NCBI GenBank assembly: GCA_934045075.1
Contig: OW203722.1
Coordinates: forward strand, 13,516,796-13,580,795
Source of the DNA: Yponomeuta sedellus
Lineage: Eukaryota; Arthropoda; Insecta; Lepidoptera; Yponomeutidae
Direction: 5' to 3'
DNA: 64,000 nucleotides
Shown in pieces: positions 1-12,209 of this stretch. Made by a program: the position numbers and the translations under genes. A model generated the notes under the pieces. That model made no database searches. It was not told the origin of the DNA and saw only the letters and a list, made by a program, of their open reading frames with translations. Every line of letters starts with the position of its first letter. Position 1 is the stretch's first letter.

Positions 1-245
1 CTTCTACCTACTACGAGTACCTTCTCTTCATGAATTAAAGTAGGTTTATTTTTAGGGTCTTTTTTCCTTAGGGTACCTCAAAAGGAAAAATAGAACCCTA
101 TATATACTTTGTCGTCGTCGGTTTGTCCGTACACCGTTTGTCTGTCAAGACCCTTTATGTCGGGAACGCGTGGAAGTATCAAGCTTAAATTAAAACCTTA
201 TTCTCAAGTCTACAGTCCCTTGAAGTTGTAAAGAAACAAACTTTA
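1..245 (-). repeat. Dispersed repeat, inverted copy of 5030-5255
   Basis: Read on the minus strand, this stretch contains the words ACAACTTCAAGGGACTGTAG and, further on, a tail of the type GGTACCCTAAGG...GACCCTAAAAA. The same order of words is found on the plus strand at 5030-5255, which ends TACGGAACCCTAAAAA. The two copies are diverged and inverted relative to each other. I do not recognise the family. Similar GGTACCGAACCCTAAAAA tails occur near 54516-54535. Confidence 0.45.
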
Positions 246-254
246 AGTTTACGC

Positions 255-806
255 AAAAAAAGTTAGGGGTATTTGCTGCAAAAAAACTTATATTTTGACA
301 CTCTGAATCTGCGAAACCGAAATAAAGTAGCACTACCAACTTCAACACTTAAAATTCATAGACAGGCAATGGCAGTTAAGATATATAATAAGATACCTAC
401 CTACATTTTAGAAGAAAATATCTTTAGTTTTGTTAGTAAGTTAAAGCAATATCTAATAGGCAAATGTTATTATACTATAAAAGAGTTTATGGAGGAAGGA
501 TATAGACGTTAATACAAACTTTATAATTTTTAGGTTTATTTTCTAGTTAGGTACGTAACAAATGACATTGTTAACTTTTTATATACATGTATGTATATGC
601 ATATAATTATATATTTTATAAAAAATAAAAAGAAACCAATGTTTTTTGTTCAAAACTTTTTAGATTTAAGATTTTTAAGTTAATATTATTTTTAAGTTTC
701 TCGTTGTAAAATTGCAGTGCCCTTGCAGGGCTCATGTTATGGATCTACCTTATTATTTAACAACTATTGTAACACAAGAAGCAATAAACAGATTGATTGA
801 TTGACT
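255..806 (+). mobile_element. 5'-truncated non-LTR retrotransposon: RT C-terminus plus 3' tail
   Basis: The 273-512 reading frame (79 codons, no good ATG, open at its 5' side) contains AVKIYNKIPTYI, then F..KLKQYL and CYYTIKEFMEEGY. This is the usual order at the extreme C-terminus of insect Jockey/CR1-type reverse transcriptases (KIFNKLP, F...LK.WL, YS..EFL). About 290 bp of non-coding sequence follow and end in a short (GATT)n tail at 785-806, as expected for a LINE 3' end. The catalytic part of the RT is missing, so the copy is dead on arrival. The clade is not certain. It is not a host gene. Confidence 0.6.
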
Positions 807-2960
807 CAAGCAAATCAAAACTAGGGTAGCTGTTACTTCCCCTTGACCTCCAAAAAATAATATCGCCTTATACTACAAATGCAGGAAAAAATTACATTTG
901 TAAATTAATCTTTAAAAATATGCCTTTGAACTTCGAGAAAAGCTCCAGATTTGTTTATTTAATTTAAAGAGTGCTTGTATCACTAGAAAAGTAGAAACTC
1001 ATGTGGATAAACTTTATAACGTTCTTCCGTGCATGACGTACTTTTGGTGTCGTAGACGCTAGTTCTTTTTTATCACAATCCGTTGAGCCTTGAAATTAAA
1101 CAAAAAATCTTTTGTCCGATCGGAACGCGAACACTTCTACTAGTAAACTAATTAAAACAGCCCAAGAAATATTCAGCCCAGGCTTTCAAAATTACTGTTT
1201 TCTATGAAATTCAAAATATAAAATTATGGACTCTATTGTATGGTTAGGTTGTAATGGGGCTTACATGCTTATAAACAAAAGCCCTAAATAAATATGATTA
1301 AAAAGGCGGCTTTTTTGTCTTCAACGCATTATTATGGTCCCATTATGGTACACGGTTACCTTCAAAATTGCAAAAAAAATATCAGCTATTCCATACAAAA
1401 TTTACCACTTGCGGCATTAAAATGTAAAGTTCAACTGACATTTTTTTTACTAAAACATACACATTATTTGATTATTTGTCCTACAATAAAAGTTATTCGT
1501 ATTGACGTATGTACCTCCCATTACCGGATGTACATATATGGGGACATTGTTACACCCTAATTAATAAAACCCTAATCGTCAACTAGACTGAAGTTCATTG
1601 ATCGTAACCGGTAAGGGGACCTTTCCAATGCATAGCGTCATACAAACAAAATTAGGTAAGTACATCCGGGTGTTGTTGAAGGTACATCAGAAGCTAGAGA
1701 GGCTCGCATTAGCATTCATCCATGGTTACTTTAGGAATTTCACCTAGGATTTCGTGCGATCTCGATAACCTGATTTGGCACAGCTTGATATTATAATGGC
1801 CCTCCTTTGTCAACTCATGACGTCATCATGATGCCATGCTACGAAATAAAAATCATTAAAGGTGCCTCTTTAGCAGTATATTTTAGTAGATTCTAGATAT
1901 TGGGTCCTCGCACTACACCCACGTGTTTACAGTTTATATCCTGTTTGAGGACGTGGGCATTATGCTAGGCCATTTCTATTCAAGTCTAAAATGTATAAAT
2001 TTGGCGTGTTGAGTGACTAACACAATGAACAGCCGTTTTTCACAGAAGCTCTGTGTTAGGACAACGTTTAGTCATGCGGGTTTTATACATTTGCTGTTTC
2101 GGCATCATACGAAAGATGAAAAAGGTCAACTAATCACAAATCAAATTGTGAACAAATCTTCACTACACAACTGAAAGATAATTTTAATATTAATAGCTTT
2201 TAATATTAATTTTTCCCTAACTGCAATAAATCATTTAAATAATAGTAATAAGCTTTACAAGTTGGACTATGGGTTGTTCTTATCAGAAACGCATAGAGTA
2301 GATTTTGAAGTAGTTTCGTAACTACTATACTATAGACTATAGATCTTCAGTCACCAAACACATTATTTATGTACAGTCGTTTTATGTTTTTAGTATGTAC
2401 AGTCGACAGCACATAACGTTTACATACATGCACTCTAATCAGTTACTTTAAGAACGACCGTACCAAAAATATAAAAGTTGACCTCCTGTCAACTGTAACT
2501 TGTAATTTGACGCGTTTTTTTTCCTATAATAAATTAAGACATACAGCTTGCTCATTGCAAGTGGTAATTTTTTTGTGTATATAGTAACTTGTTCGTGATA
2601 ACAAAACGGGCCTCTGAAAGTGTGGCATGTCTAGTTCACGTCACTCGTCGGTAAATAACTGTCACTGCCCCAAGGCAGTCGAGTGCCAAGGGCAGAGAGG
2701 CGTGCTTTGTATAATAGAGATATGAATCTGTTCAAGCGATGTACCAACGTTCATTATCACCCAGAGTTTTCCTCAACGCGAGTATAATCAATAAAAAAAA
2801 CAAATTATGCTGAGAACGCCGAGTTTTTAGTCTGCCCTATTGTTTAAATTACTTCAGTAATTTTATTTACTCTGCTCTTCGCGCTCGTTTATTTTTTATT
2901 GAGGATCTCTACGTCATCACCAACATACTTAGTAAAAATTTGCCAAAGTAAATTATCGTG
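807..2960. other. No supported gene
   Basis: AT-rich sequence with short reading frames only, none with recognisable motifs. The 88-codon frame at 1294-1560 is low-complexity and has no splice-site context. I see no tRNA, no clear transposon ends and no tandem array. Confidence 0.5.
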
Positions 2961-3145
2961 TTTGTTTAATTCTTTTGGTCAAACGGTGTCACGTCTGATT
3001 ACCATGGCGGAGGTCGTGGGCTCGATTCCCATTGGAGACCGCCGTACATTTATGGCCTCAGTTTGGACATGCCTGATTATTATAACACAGGGAATACAAG
3101 TTTGGGACAACTGTTGTGTTATGTGGAAGTTATTTATTAATTACT
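2961..3145 (+). repeat. tRNA-derived SINE fragment
   Basis: A degraded A-box region (around 2975-2990) is followed by a B-box-like GGGCTCGATTCCC at about 3019-3031. The downstream words ACACAGGGAATACAAGTTTGGGAC (3084-3107, quoted in part) correspond to the tail of the longer SINE at 45041-45522, which on its sense strand has GACACAGGGTATCCTAGTG. This suggests the same SINE family, here 3' truncated. The cloverleaf is too decayed for a working tRNA gene. Confidence 0.45.
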
Positions 3146-3185
3146 AGCTCCTGCCCACGACTTCTTTCGCGAAGAAAAAATGATA
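3143..3185 (-). repeat. Possible Helitron 3' end remnant
   Basis: On the minus strand the sequence reads GAAGTCGTGGGCAGGAGCTAG. This resembles the GC-rich stretch followed by CTAG that closes lepidopteran Helitrons; compare the better preserved end at 24611-24643. No hairpin of good quality and no 5' end were found. Confidence 0.3.
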
Positions 3186-3629
3186 TATATTTTTGTGGAT
3201 AAAAATATATATCAATTTTTAATAACAAACTATAATTTATCTCGTTCCGAATTTCATCTCATTATGAAGTCGCGTTCACAGCTATTCATAAATTAAGTCT
3301 TTGTGTGAGCGAACTACATTCATACAAAGCAACATATAATTTCTGTTTCTAAAAGGAGGGGATAAGTACAAATAGTTTACCATCTTCTTTGGTGACCTGC
3401 TTGTCGCTATGAGTCGCATGGAAATACAAGTCACTGATAGGTGCGTATGTCTACATTGGGCGTTGTTTCTTCGTTGAGTTCTCTCCACCTCCACCGACTT
3501 CCTTGCCGGGAAATTTTATTCAATTCTTTTAATTTTCAACAGAGTTTGTAGCAAACAGCAGTGCACATAACTTTATTCACCTCCAATGATTAAAATAATA
3601 CTGGTCCAAAGTTAAAAATATTTATATTT

Positions 3630-3697
3630 AATAATTCATAAAGCCATTGAATGTTAAGTGACTACTTAAAATTCAATGGCTTTAGGAGTTATGCTTA
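3630..3697. repeat. Short inverted repeat (hairpin)
   Basis: AAAGCCATTGAATGTTAAGT is followed after a short loop by ACTTAAAATTCAATGGCTTT, giving a near-perfect 20-bp stem. It may be a small MITE remnant. No target duplication is visible. Confidence 0.5.
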
Positions 3698-4084
3698 AAA
3701 TTTTAAAAAATCAATGTTCCAGGTAACTTATTTTTTAGACCCAGATGTTCTTGAGCTGGACATCATCAGGATCTCAAGTCTTCAGATGTAAAATTAAATT
3801 AAAGTTAGTGTTATTATAATTATTATTAGCTGTCCCAGCGAACTTCGTACTGCTACAGAATCCGTTTATATGATTATTTTTACCATAGCAATGCAATAAA
3901 TATCTTAAAAGTTTGGCTTCAAAAAAGGTTACGGTAACAATAAAATATTATCCCACCGGAACGCATTACCGGGATGTCATGTACATATCCTGTGCCGCAA
4001 TTCAGATCTTTGCCAAGTTTTACCTTTCACCCAAGCTCCGTTCAGCCGTTATTGCGTCAAACAAACATCTTCACAAACTTTCAC

Positions 4085-4300
4085 ATTTATTATTAGTGGG
4101 ATCTCAACTTCTGGGTGTCTAGTTGGAAGTGTCGAAGATCCAGGAGTTCCCGTGTTCCGATCCTCGGACTAATCGGACTGTTGATCAACGATCTTCCAAG
4201 TTTAATTATTATGTTGTTCGTCACGTATGATGTCACTATCATCTTCAAATCCGCTGCGGTTATAGACCGGGATGCAACAAATAATTACTTTAAAACATAG
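4085..4300 (+). pseudogene. Degenerate non-LTR reverse transcriptase fragment
   Basis: In the frame 4115-4300 the order RVPILGLIGLLINDLPSL is recognisable as a decayed form of the VPQGS.LGPLLFL..INDLP motif of LINE reverse transcriptases. It is followed by VTYDVTIIFKSA, which stands where the catalytic ADD..I.F box is expected. The Asp-Asp pair is not intact. The flanks do not continue the homology in an open frame. Treat as an old LINE relic; moderate to low confidence because only two motifs remain. Confidence 0.4.
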
Positions 4301-5029
4301 CTGTAGTGGTACGTATATTAAGATACTTTACGCGTCTTTGATGATGACGTAATCTACGCTGCTGTAGATTATGTAAACGTAAAACCCGATGCCGCTATAG
4401 ACCAGGGATCTGCCTCATTGAACTACAATTTCTGGTGTACCATGGCATTACAAAGTCGACGTACATTACATAGTCGATTAACCCACAGATTAATTAGTAA
4501 ACTAAACTATAAATTGTAGTTTTATGGAACTCTGCCCAGGTTGCGTCACAAATATCCATCCAAAACATTAATTCAGTATCTCCACTGGTTCCTATTCTTT
4601 TCAAACACCCCATGTCTGCGAATTAAATGCGGAATCATATGCATGTTGATGAGCAAAAATATAAAGTAACAGAACTGAAAATGTTACCGAAAAATCGGAA
4701 AATACTCCCCACTCAAACCACAATTTATACTTTATTTTATATTTCGTAAAGAAAACCTTAAATCGAACTCTAAAATTGTGTTACTACAATCACAATAATT
4801 TTAAACTGTAGGCGAGAAAAAAATTACATCCCTAATTTAGGCGTACGTCTAGACCATTCTGTCCATATCCTAGCTCAGAGAACTACTAGACTACGTTGAA
4901 CTACAGAGAACTAAAAGTACTAGAAAGCTAAAATTTGGCATAGAAATAAGTACATATTGATCACGCCTTTACGCGATTATATTTTACCGTTTTGTCATCA
5001 TGATATACGTATCTCGAAGTCAAATCCCC

Positions 5030-5255
5030 GTATCAATTATTTGCGTTAACTTAGAAGTTTGATTTTTTCACAACTTCAAGGGACTGTAGTCCTGCGTATA
5101 CGGTTTTAACTTCAACTCGAGATCTCAAAGCGTTTCCGAGTTAAACCGTCTTGACCAAAGGCAGAGAGATGGACGGATGGGCGAAAGGATAACATCCTAT
5201 AAAGATTCCATTTTTTTTTTATTTTAAGTACGGAACCCTAAAAAGCGACCAAAGC
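5030..5255 (+). repeat. Dispersed repeat with GGAACCCTAAAAA tail
   Basis: Plus-strand copy of the repeat described at 1-245. It contains ACAACTTCAAGGGACTGTAG, a GGACGGATGG stretch and the tail TACGGAACCCTAAAAA. The family is not identified. Confidence 0.45.
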
Positions 5256-5588
5256 AGAAAGTGGTTCAAACTTTTATTGCTTTCGAAGTATGATTCAGGT
5301 GTACTTACTCGTGTCTGCTATGATCAGAATATGTCCTGCTATTATGATGTATAATAGACAATATCATTACTGCGCCTGAGGGTACTCATCATAGGTTGTC
5401 TGGAAGGAATTGCTATCAACGATAAGGCAGATAATTGTACTCTGTATATTGTCATTTTTATGTCATTTGTCCTGGTGTACATTACAAAAACTCGCTCCTG
5501 TGTCCCGGAGGGGTAGGCAGAGACCAGGGTTTGACACTTGCCACTATCCCGAAAAACATCTTACGCTTCATCAACATTAAATTCGATT

Positions 5589-5962
5589 ATATTATTTTTA
5601 ATGCACTAACCCGTGCTAAGGACAATAAAAAAAATAGAATCTAAATAGTTTTTTTAAAATTGTCCTTAGCAGGGGTTAGTGCATTAACAATAATATAATC
5701 ATGTGGGTATAGCGATATCATTCCGATGTAAAATTTAACTGCAAAGTAGGTACTAGGGGCTGCAAGTGATGCAAATTACTACAGCCAGGTGTCGCTGCCT
5801 GTACGTAATACAGACAATATTGTAAAGAGGTTCGAAATTTCACTGATGTCGGTGATTCGCCCATTAGCTCAGTTGGAAAGAGCACTGGCACGGATAGCCA
5901 GAGGTCGCGGGTTCGAATCCCGGCATGGGTGGAATTTTTAGCCTTTAAATAGTTTTTTTAAC
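5589..5962 (-). mobile_element. Snap-back tRNA-like retroposon, copy 1
   Basis: Flanked by 9-bp direct repeats AATTCGATT (5580-5588 and 5963-5971). At 5589-5690 the 3' tail is present twice in inverted orientation (AATGCACTAACCCGTGCTAAGG and its complement). A 150-bp body (about 5700-5858), a tRNA-like module on the plus strand at 5859-5930 (A box TAGCTCAGTTGG, B box GGTTCGAATCC) and the tail start follow. The module folds into a cloverleaf with a 4-bp D stem and a 5-bp anticodon stem, but the anticodon loop ACGGATA lacks U33. So it is not called a tRNA gene. The family is described under findings. Confidence 0.7.
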
Positions 5963-6671
5963 AATTCGATTTCGGGATTTTTATCTTGCCCTTGGTCATT
6001 CCTGGCGTACAATAAATAGTTCATTATATCAAAGTTTCTTGACGCCTAAATATTCAAGGACAATTTATACACTTGAATTTTATCAATACCTAAGCATCCA
6101 TGAATCTGTTCAGTTCACATAGGTCAAATTGGTTTCTCTCTTGTCAGACTCTGTCATGAGTCGCACTCTCTTGGTCGCACCGCAGTGATGTTAATGGTCG
6201 CCGTAGAAGATCGTTTTTCATAAAAATAAAGCAGTGTTAAACTGGATGAGACATTCATTCATTAATAAATTATAGTGGCAATCTATCGTATCTGTTGACT
6301 ATATTTTCGCATAATTACGTCAAATCTTAACCGATTTCGATAAAAAAAAATTAAAACCTCTATGATGGTGACCTCTAAGGTTACTTGCCATGAGGTTCAG
6401 AGAAAAATTCACTAAAAGAAAGCTGCAACTAGTAACCATAGGTACCCAGCATTAAATATTTTGGAAAAGAACAGATGATAATCACCCGAGATGTTTTATT
6501 TTTTTTTCCGGTGAAGAATGATGAGCGAAGAATGCGAATGACAGCGTCTAAGATAAAAATAAAACAATAAAACACGTTATCATGGCTATTTGGTGTACAA
6601 TAAAAAAACTGGTTCACCGCGCGACCGTCCGGAACGCAGAGGAACACTTTGATAAAGATCGCTTTGCTCAC

Positions 6672-7169
6672 CTGACCATGAATAGTGGCCGAGACGAAGA
6701 CTGCAATGGAGTCGGGCCACGGGATCGTGGTGTACTGGTTCCACCACCGGTTCATCACCACCGTCACGTAGAACCCCAGCACGAATGACAACGGAATCAC
6801 ATTGCCGTGAAAGTTGCAATAGTTCACCACACCCTCAAACGATCTGAAAGTATTTATTGACGATGTTGATTTCATTACATATTTTACCTTAAGCATAGTT
6901 TTATACAGTGTAAGGTAGTCTTAACATTATATTTTTATCTTACGGGGGTCGACTAGTTAGAATTTAAAATGCTACAGATTATTCATAATGTAATCGACTA
7001 GATATTGAAAAAACGGCGCTTAGTCAAATTATTATTAAAAACAATAGTTAGGACATACTTTCTCGATTCCTCATTTAGAATCACTCGGTATGTGATATTT
7101 AAAATGTAATACAACAGTAGAAATGCTACAAGATCCAGCCATACTAATTTGTATATGCTTCCCCGCCAT
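6672..7169 (-). CDS. Bestrophin-family anion channel, two internal exons (partial)
   Basis: Bestrophins are pentameric Ca2+-activated chloride channels of the plasma membrane. Two adjoining exons are visible. Exon A, 7169-7059 (111 nt), encodes WRGSIYKLVWLDLVAFLLLY and then ILNITYRVILNEESRK. Exon B, 6843-6672 (172 nt), encodes SFEGVVNYC, IPLSFVLGFYVT, NRWWNQYTTIPWPDS and ends ATIHGQ. Exon A has a CAG acceptor and a GTATGT donor, exon B a CAG acceptor and a GTGAGC donor, and the phase joins within a Lys codon. This matches the conserved first and second membrane segments and the NRWWNQ..IPWPD block of the family. The N-terminal exon and the exons after HGQ (including the acidic Ca2+-clasp exon) were not found on either side. 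The latter may lie left of the window, the former in the repeat field to the right. Both exons are intact, so the gene is probably functional but incomplete here. Confidence 0.85.
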
Positions 7170-7718
7170 CTGAAACAAGGTAAAACGACATATCATCATC
7201 AGCTGAAAGGCTTGTCATCACTTTACCTTTACCACAGACTTTTTAAACTGATTCTGAGGAGTCTTTAAAGGAATCGTGTTTTTACAATTATGACAAACTT
7301 TAACTTCGTGCCTATTAATTTAAATATTGTAAAAATATAGGATACTTTTGAAAAATATCGTCCGAGGACTGAGGCGACTGATGATGAGACATGATTTAAT
7401 TTTTATTTGGTTGGTTTTTGAAAGTGTCCTAGGATGTTCGTTATGTTTCTTGACATTCTTTTAAACAAATTAACAATTTTCAAATAGTTCCCTTTATTTG
7501 TATTGTAGGACCTACTTCGTTCTTGCCAAATGGCATTATTTTAGGTCAACAGGATTAACAAAATATTTTTTATATCAAAAGGTGTTTGTTTTGTTGTGAT
7601 TTTCTGACTTTTATTGCTCTATCGTAAAGAATTAAAGTGTCAAACTTGCACTTGGCCGGTTTTATGTGCAAACACGAACGACATTCGCAAGTAAATTGAT
7701 AAACATTCATAAGCATTA

Positions 7719-7901
7719 TTACACTATTTTTATTTTTAATGCACTAACCCGTGCTAAGGAACAAATTTAAAAACCTATTTAGAGGCTAAAAATTTCACCC
7801 ATGCCGGGATTCGAACCCGCAACCTCTGGCACGGATAGCCAGAGGTTGCGGGTTCGAATCCCGGCATGGGTGAAATTTTTAGCCTCTAAATAGGTTTTTA
7901 A
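7719..7901 (-). mobile_element. Snap-back tRNA-like retroposon, copy 2 (near-perfect palindrome)
   Basis: A 183-bp copy between 14-bp direct repeats ATTCATAAGCATTA (7705-7718 and 7902-7915). Apart from the outer tail (7719-7765), the two halves are inverted copies of each other, meeting at CCTCTGGCACGGATAGCCAGAGG, the anticodon-arm region of the tRNA-like module. A transcript would fold into one hairpin of about 65 bp. B boxes occur in both orientations. The long target duplication indicates retroposition rather than cut-and-paste transposition. Confidence 0.75.
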
Positions 7902-8439
7902 ATTCATAAGCATTACTAATTTACGAGAAAACTGACGTAACATACCTACACAATTCATAGTCATGGGATTTTACGATACGGAGACGCTTCCACGCGTTAA
8001 TCACCATTTTATTGCCAACCATACGAATATTAATGATACGTTAGAGATTACTTAGCATCGTTTCATTCGTAAGCGTATCGCATAATATAACGAATTCGCA
8101 TGGCGGAAACTAAGCCAAGGCTTCTTGATTGTAATCACCAGTTTTAACCGCTGCACTATGATCTGGCACCCATATAAAGAGGGTCCAAATAATAAGAAAT
8201 CGTTTGAGCATTTCGTGGACCAGGCCAGATATAATAATTTTAGATTACGGTATCTCAAAACGTTAGGATGGTTAAAGCTATGAAGTTGAGTCTTAAATCA
8301 AAATACTTAAAATAAGGCACATGGACGCACGGTGTGCCTTGGAGATATAAAAAATGCAAATTGGCTCCGGATGGGCCATGAAATCCTTGACATATCACCA
8401 ACAAAGCTTAAACAAATATATAGTGAAATAATTTAAAGA

Positions 8440-8612
8440 ACAAAGTAACTCTGCCCCGTGGTTTTACCCACGGTTTATCGATTCCCATAGGAATAAGATG
8501 TTTTCCCGAAGTAAAACGTAGCCTATGTTTTATATTAAAATCGCTCAAACCGTTTAGACGTGAAGAAGTAACAAAGGATACTTTCGCCTTTATAATATTA
8601 GTGTGATATTAT
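8440..8612 (+). repeat. Dispersed repeat ending TTCGCCTTTATAATATTAGTG
   Basis: The words ATCGCTCAAACCGTTTAGACGTGAAGAAGTAAC and ACTTTCGCCTTTATAATATTAGTGTGAT (quoted in part) recur at 45960-46038. Endings of this type are very common in lepidopteran genomes. I cannot tell from sequence alone which transposon class carries them. Confidence 0.4.
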
Positions 8613-11600
8613 CGAAAACGAGCATTGTAAAATGTACCTTTAATAACGAAACTGAAACCTCCACTTCAATATAACTACTTTTTAGGTTTTTGGGATGCGT
8701 AGGCATGGGGGGTCTACAAATTGGTTCGCCTGAGTTTACTGCGCATGGGTCTGCACAATATTAGACAAACTCAGGTATCGAAATTCCACAATAAAATCAG
8801 GCAATCTCAGGTAACAATACAAAATAGACTAATTTTATTTTAACTTAATCACAAGGATTGGAATGGAATCAAGTGCGGATGCGCGGTCATAGATAGATAG
8901 AAATAGATGACACTTTATTGCAAAAACAAAAAAAAAAATACAAATATGATTTCTTAAATCTAAATAAGTTTATAGGACAATTTTATTAGTGGTCTTATAG
9001 CTTAGAGTGATCTTTTTTAGACAACCTTTGGATGGAGTGGTAAATACGGTATTATCCACCTACAGTATTAATAGTTTGCTAACGCCTAAAGATTGATTTT
9101 TTTTTAGAAAACAGCAGGTCCATAACTTCATATTTAAGAAGTGACAGATTACTAAATAATCAGATCTTCTTATATAACACTCTGCGATTTTAATAAATAG
9201 TTTTCAATTCCGACACAGTGCAGCCTACCAAACCATAGTGCACTATGATGCTACCAATTACTTCAGCGCTGTGGAAATTTTAATTAATAAAGGTAAAATG
9301 CAATTAATAATCCTTTAAGGCCACTTTCATTGTTGATGTGTGTGACCTTGCGACTTTTAATACATTAGTTGATGTTTAATTGACGTTTATGTTAAACTAA
9401 TCCGATTTAGTTAAATATCGAAGTTGAGCGTGTAGCACGCTATATTTATGAATTGCTTGAATCTGTGTGTTAGCCTTAGTTTACATACATTAACAATTAG
9501 TTTAAAAAAGTTAGTCTAATAATAAAAACTTATTAGATTACGTTTTTTAAGCGAATGGCAAACGTTTTCTTTTATAAAGATATACATGAAGAAAACATTA
9601 CAATACTGAGTACAGAAAATGTAAGTTTCACTTAATACTGGGTTAAGATTATCTAACTCCCAGTTTCCACAATTTTATTACCTTCCTAATCTAATTCGTT
9701 TTTTTTTTATTTTAAGAGACAGCCTGACGTTTAAGTGTTTACTTATCAATGTTCTTATCAGTTAAAATATAAATCTCGTATTATTACATTACAAAACGGG
9801 AGATATTATCAGATATTATTATCAAAAACAATCGAAATCGACGATACAAATTCTAAGAGAACGTGACTCATTCATCAAGAAGTGTTTGTGAATAATTAGC
9901 ATGCGGGGAAGTAGGTACTATGCATCATATACTCAGTGTTTGTCATGAACGCATTTGGTTGAGATACGGTACAGTCGGCAAATAAAGGCGGCACAAAAAA
10001 GGTACTTTTGTCGGAAAATAAACATCGGCAACGTACTGTATGTCATGTGTGTATGTAACTCTCGTGCTTTAAGCCTTGCCGGATCGGACGAATCATATAT
10101 ATGTGGACCCGGCTTTATGTGCTGACCAGAGTTGGAATGACATATTATGCCGTGTCGTTATTAGCGTGGTAAATGACCGTTGAAAGAAAGTAGGTAGGTT
10201 GTATCCAACCATAACGAAAAAGATCGTAAAAATTGTCGCAGACGGCCTACTCAACTCAATTCCATTGGTGGCGCTTGTTAGCACCCCAAAGCGCCTTAAT
10301 AAAAAACGATAGCGAATTAAAAAGAATTAAGATAACACCTGAATATTATTGTTTACCGCACATGACAAAACCAAGTAAAGAACTGAATGAAAGTTAAATT
10401 TATGTAAATAAAAAAGGATGCACATCCTACATTTTCATCGACTACAAAATTACTTTGAATTAGCTATCATCGCGAATAAACTGTAATAAATATGATGTGG
10501 TTTAGGGACACAAATACGTACGATTTCTAGTTCTCCCACAGACAAGAGTGCCAAGCGCCCAGGGTTCACCCGGACTAATTTCGCTTTTACAGTTTTCATA
10601 TTACGAGTCCAATTCGGTCAAATTAGAATTATTTCATTCTACGAGCATGATGGGAAATGAACAAGATTTTTTGTGAAGAGCAATCCGAGGTCGATCCACT
10701 CCGGCGAGCATCCGCAATTTCAGGTCAAATAGTCCAGCTTTTTATGACATAGATTCCGGCTGCTGTATTATTGGGTCTGGCAACCCTAGACACTAGCTGT
10801 TACGTTCATCGATTTAAAAGAAAGTGCAATGAACTCACTACAAGAAAGTGCATCAAGTATGAATGGCTTGCCTCGTGTTTAAAAACTTAGAAAGCGGCGA
10901 CATTATTCTTGTTGGGGGCACGTCGGGAACCGATGGCTACCGGAAAGGAACTACGAACCTAGGTTCTATCGACATATTATGTACATAAACAATATGACCT
11001 ATTGCTAATAACGTCTTTTAAGACATTTGAAATGGCATCTTGGTATTGAGTTGCAATACGTTGCAGTAAAGTAGATTTGTCCCGATGTTCTTGTCGTTAG
11101 GTTCTTAAAATAGTTTTCAAACTTATTGATGTTTATCATGTTCACGTTTGTTCCTATTAAAACTAATTTTAAAAAGCCGTTGTTAAAATAAACGGCGATC
11201 AAAATATCTGGATTTAATATCCCTAAGTATGGGCCGATAACGTATTTTTTATGGAAAACTAAAAATTTATGTCTACCTGTGGGACGTAACTAAAAAACTA
11301 TATGCTTCACACTATACCAGCGTTTTCATGATCTTAGTACAATCCGACAGAGCGACCAATTTTTGCTACGAAGATGCTACACGTCTCTGTCGTCTATGCA
11401 CCGGCCATGTTAGTAAAAAAATGTCACTCTGATGAAAACGGCCACGTTTTTTATTACTCGGACCGGGCTTTACTTACTTGTCATAGCTCTGCTGTTTTTA
11501 AGATGAAATCGCAAAAACAAATGGCGCCAATAGGAAGTAAAATATTGATGAATGTGAAGTTGTATGAAGCTGCGGACGTTAATTAATTTCTAATGCCGTG

Positions 11601-11955
11601 ACCAAAATATTCTTTCTATTTTCTTTTTATACTTATACTTTCAAAGTTCATACAAATCATTTGATTCCGTTTCTATTCAACGTAGCAATATTGGTCACTT
11701 TTGGAACGATGAGCGACACCGTTAGTAACAAAATGGCTCTAAACTGAAGTAAAAATCTCAATTTACTAAGATGTGTGTAGACTACAAAGTGTTTAGTGAC
11801 TAAGATGACTCTGTCACTGTCTCTGAGACTAGTAAGATAATGGGATCGTCCATCGTTCACGTGAGACTCTAAAGGGTTAGGGAGGGGATTTGCAAAAATC
11901 GCGAAATATCACAAGGGGATAAGGGGGGAAAGGCAAGAAAGGTGTGGTGACATAT
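8613..11955. other. No supported gene
   Basis: No reading frame with recognisable motifs. The only structured item is a TTATTGCA-type tail near 8908-8930, preceded by GATAGATAGA, probably a LINE/SINE 3' end. The rest is unassigned AT-rich sequence. Confidence 0.45.
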
Positions 11956-11960
11956 TTTTT

Positions 11961-12209
11961 TTATGTAGCCTCGATTGTGTCCCACTGCTGGACAAAGACC
12001 TCCCCTTTTGCCTTCCACTCCTCCCTGTTCGGCCACCTCCTGACAGCCCGGCAGAAAGGTCGTGAGGTCATCCCGTCATCTCCGCTTGGGTCGGCCACGT
12101 TTGCGATATTCGTTGCACTTAACCCAGTCATTGACGAATTTGCCCACCTCCCTGGGCCCATACGGCTTAGGTGACCCGCCCAATTCCACTTCAGTATACT
12201 CAGTGACAT
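11961..12209 (-). pseudogene. RTE-type LINE endonuclease/RT, C-terminal fragment
   Basis: The minus-strand frame reads LKWNWAGHLSRMGPGRW, then RPFCRAVRRWP and WKAKGEVFVQQWDTIEAT. These are the C-terminal signatures of lepidopteran RTE-like elements (KWQWAGH..R...RW, W...GE.YVQQW). The endonuclease and polymerase parts are missing, so this is a 5'-truncated dead copy. Two other fragments of the same class lie at 38219-38560 and 51090-51210. Confidence 0.7.

Noticed and set aside
5859..5930. tRNA gene (also the equivalent modules near 25294, 32091 and 32669)
   Set aside because: They fold like tRNAs and have A and B boxes, but the anticodon loop lacks U33, the acceptor stem has a mismatch next to the D arm, and they are repeated within a retroposon family with target duplications.
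6582..6819. Other frames over the bestrophin exon
   Set aside because: They overlap the clearly conserved bestrophin exon in other frames and show no motif.
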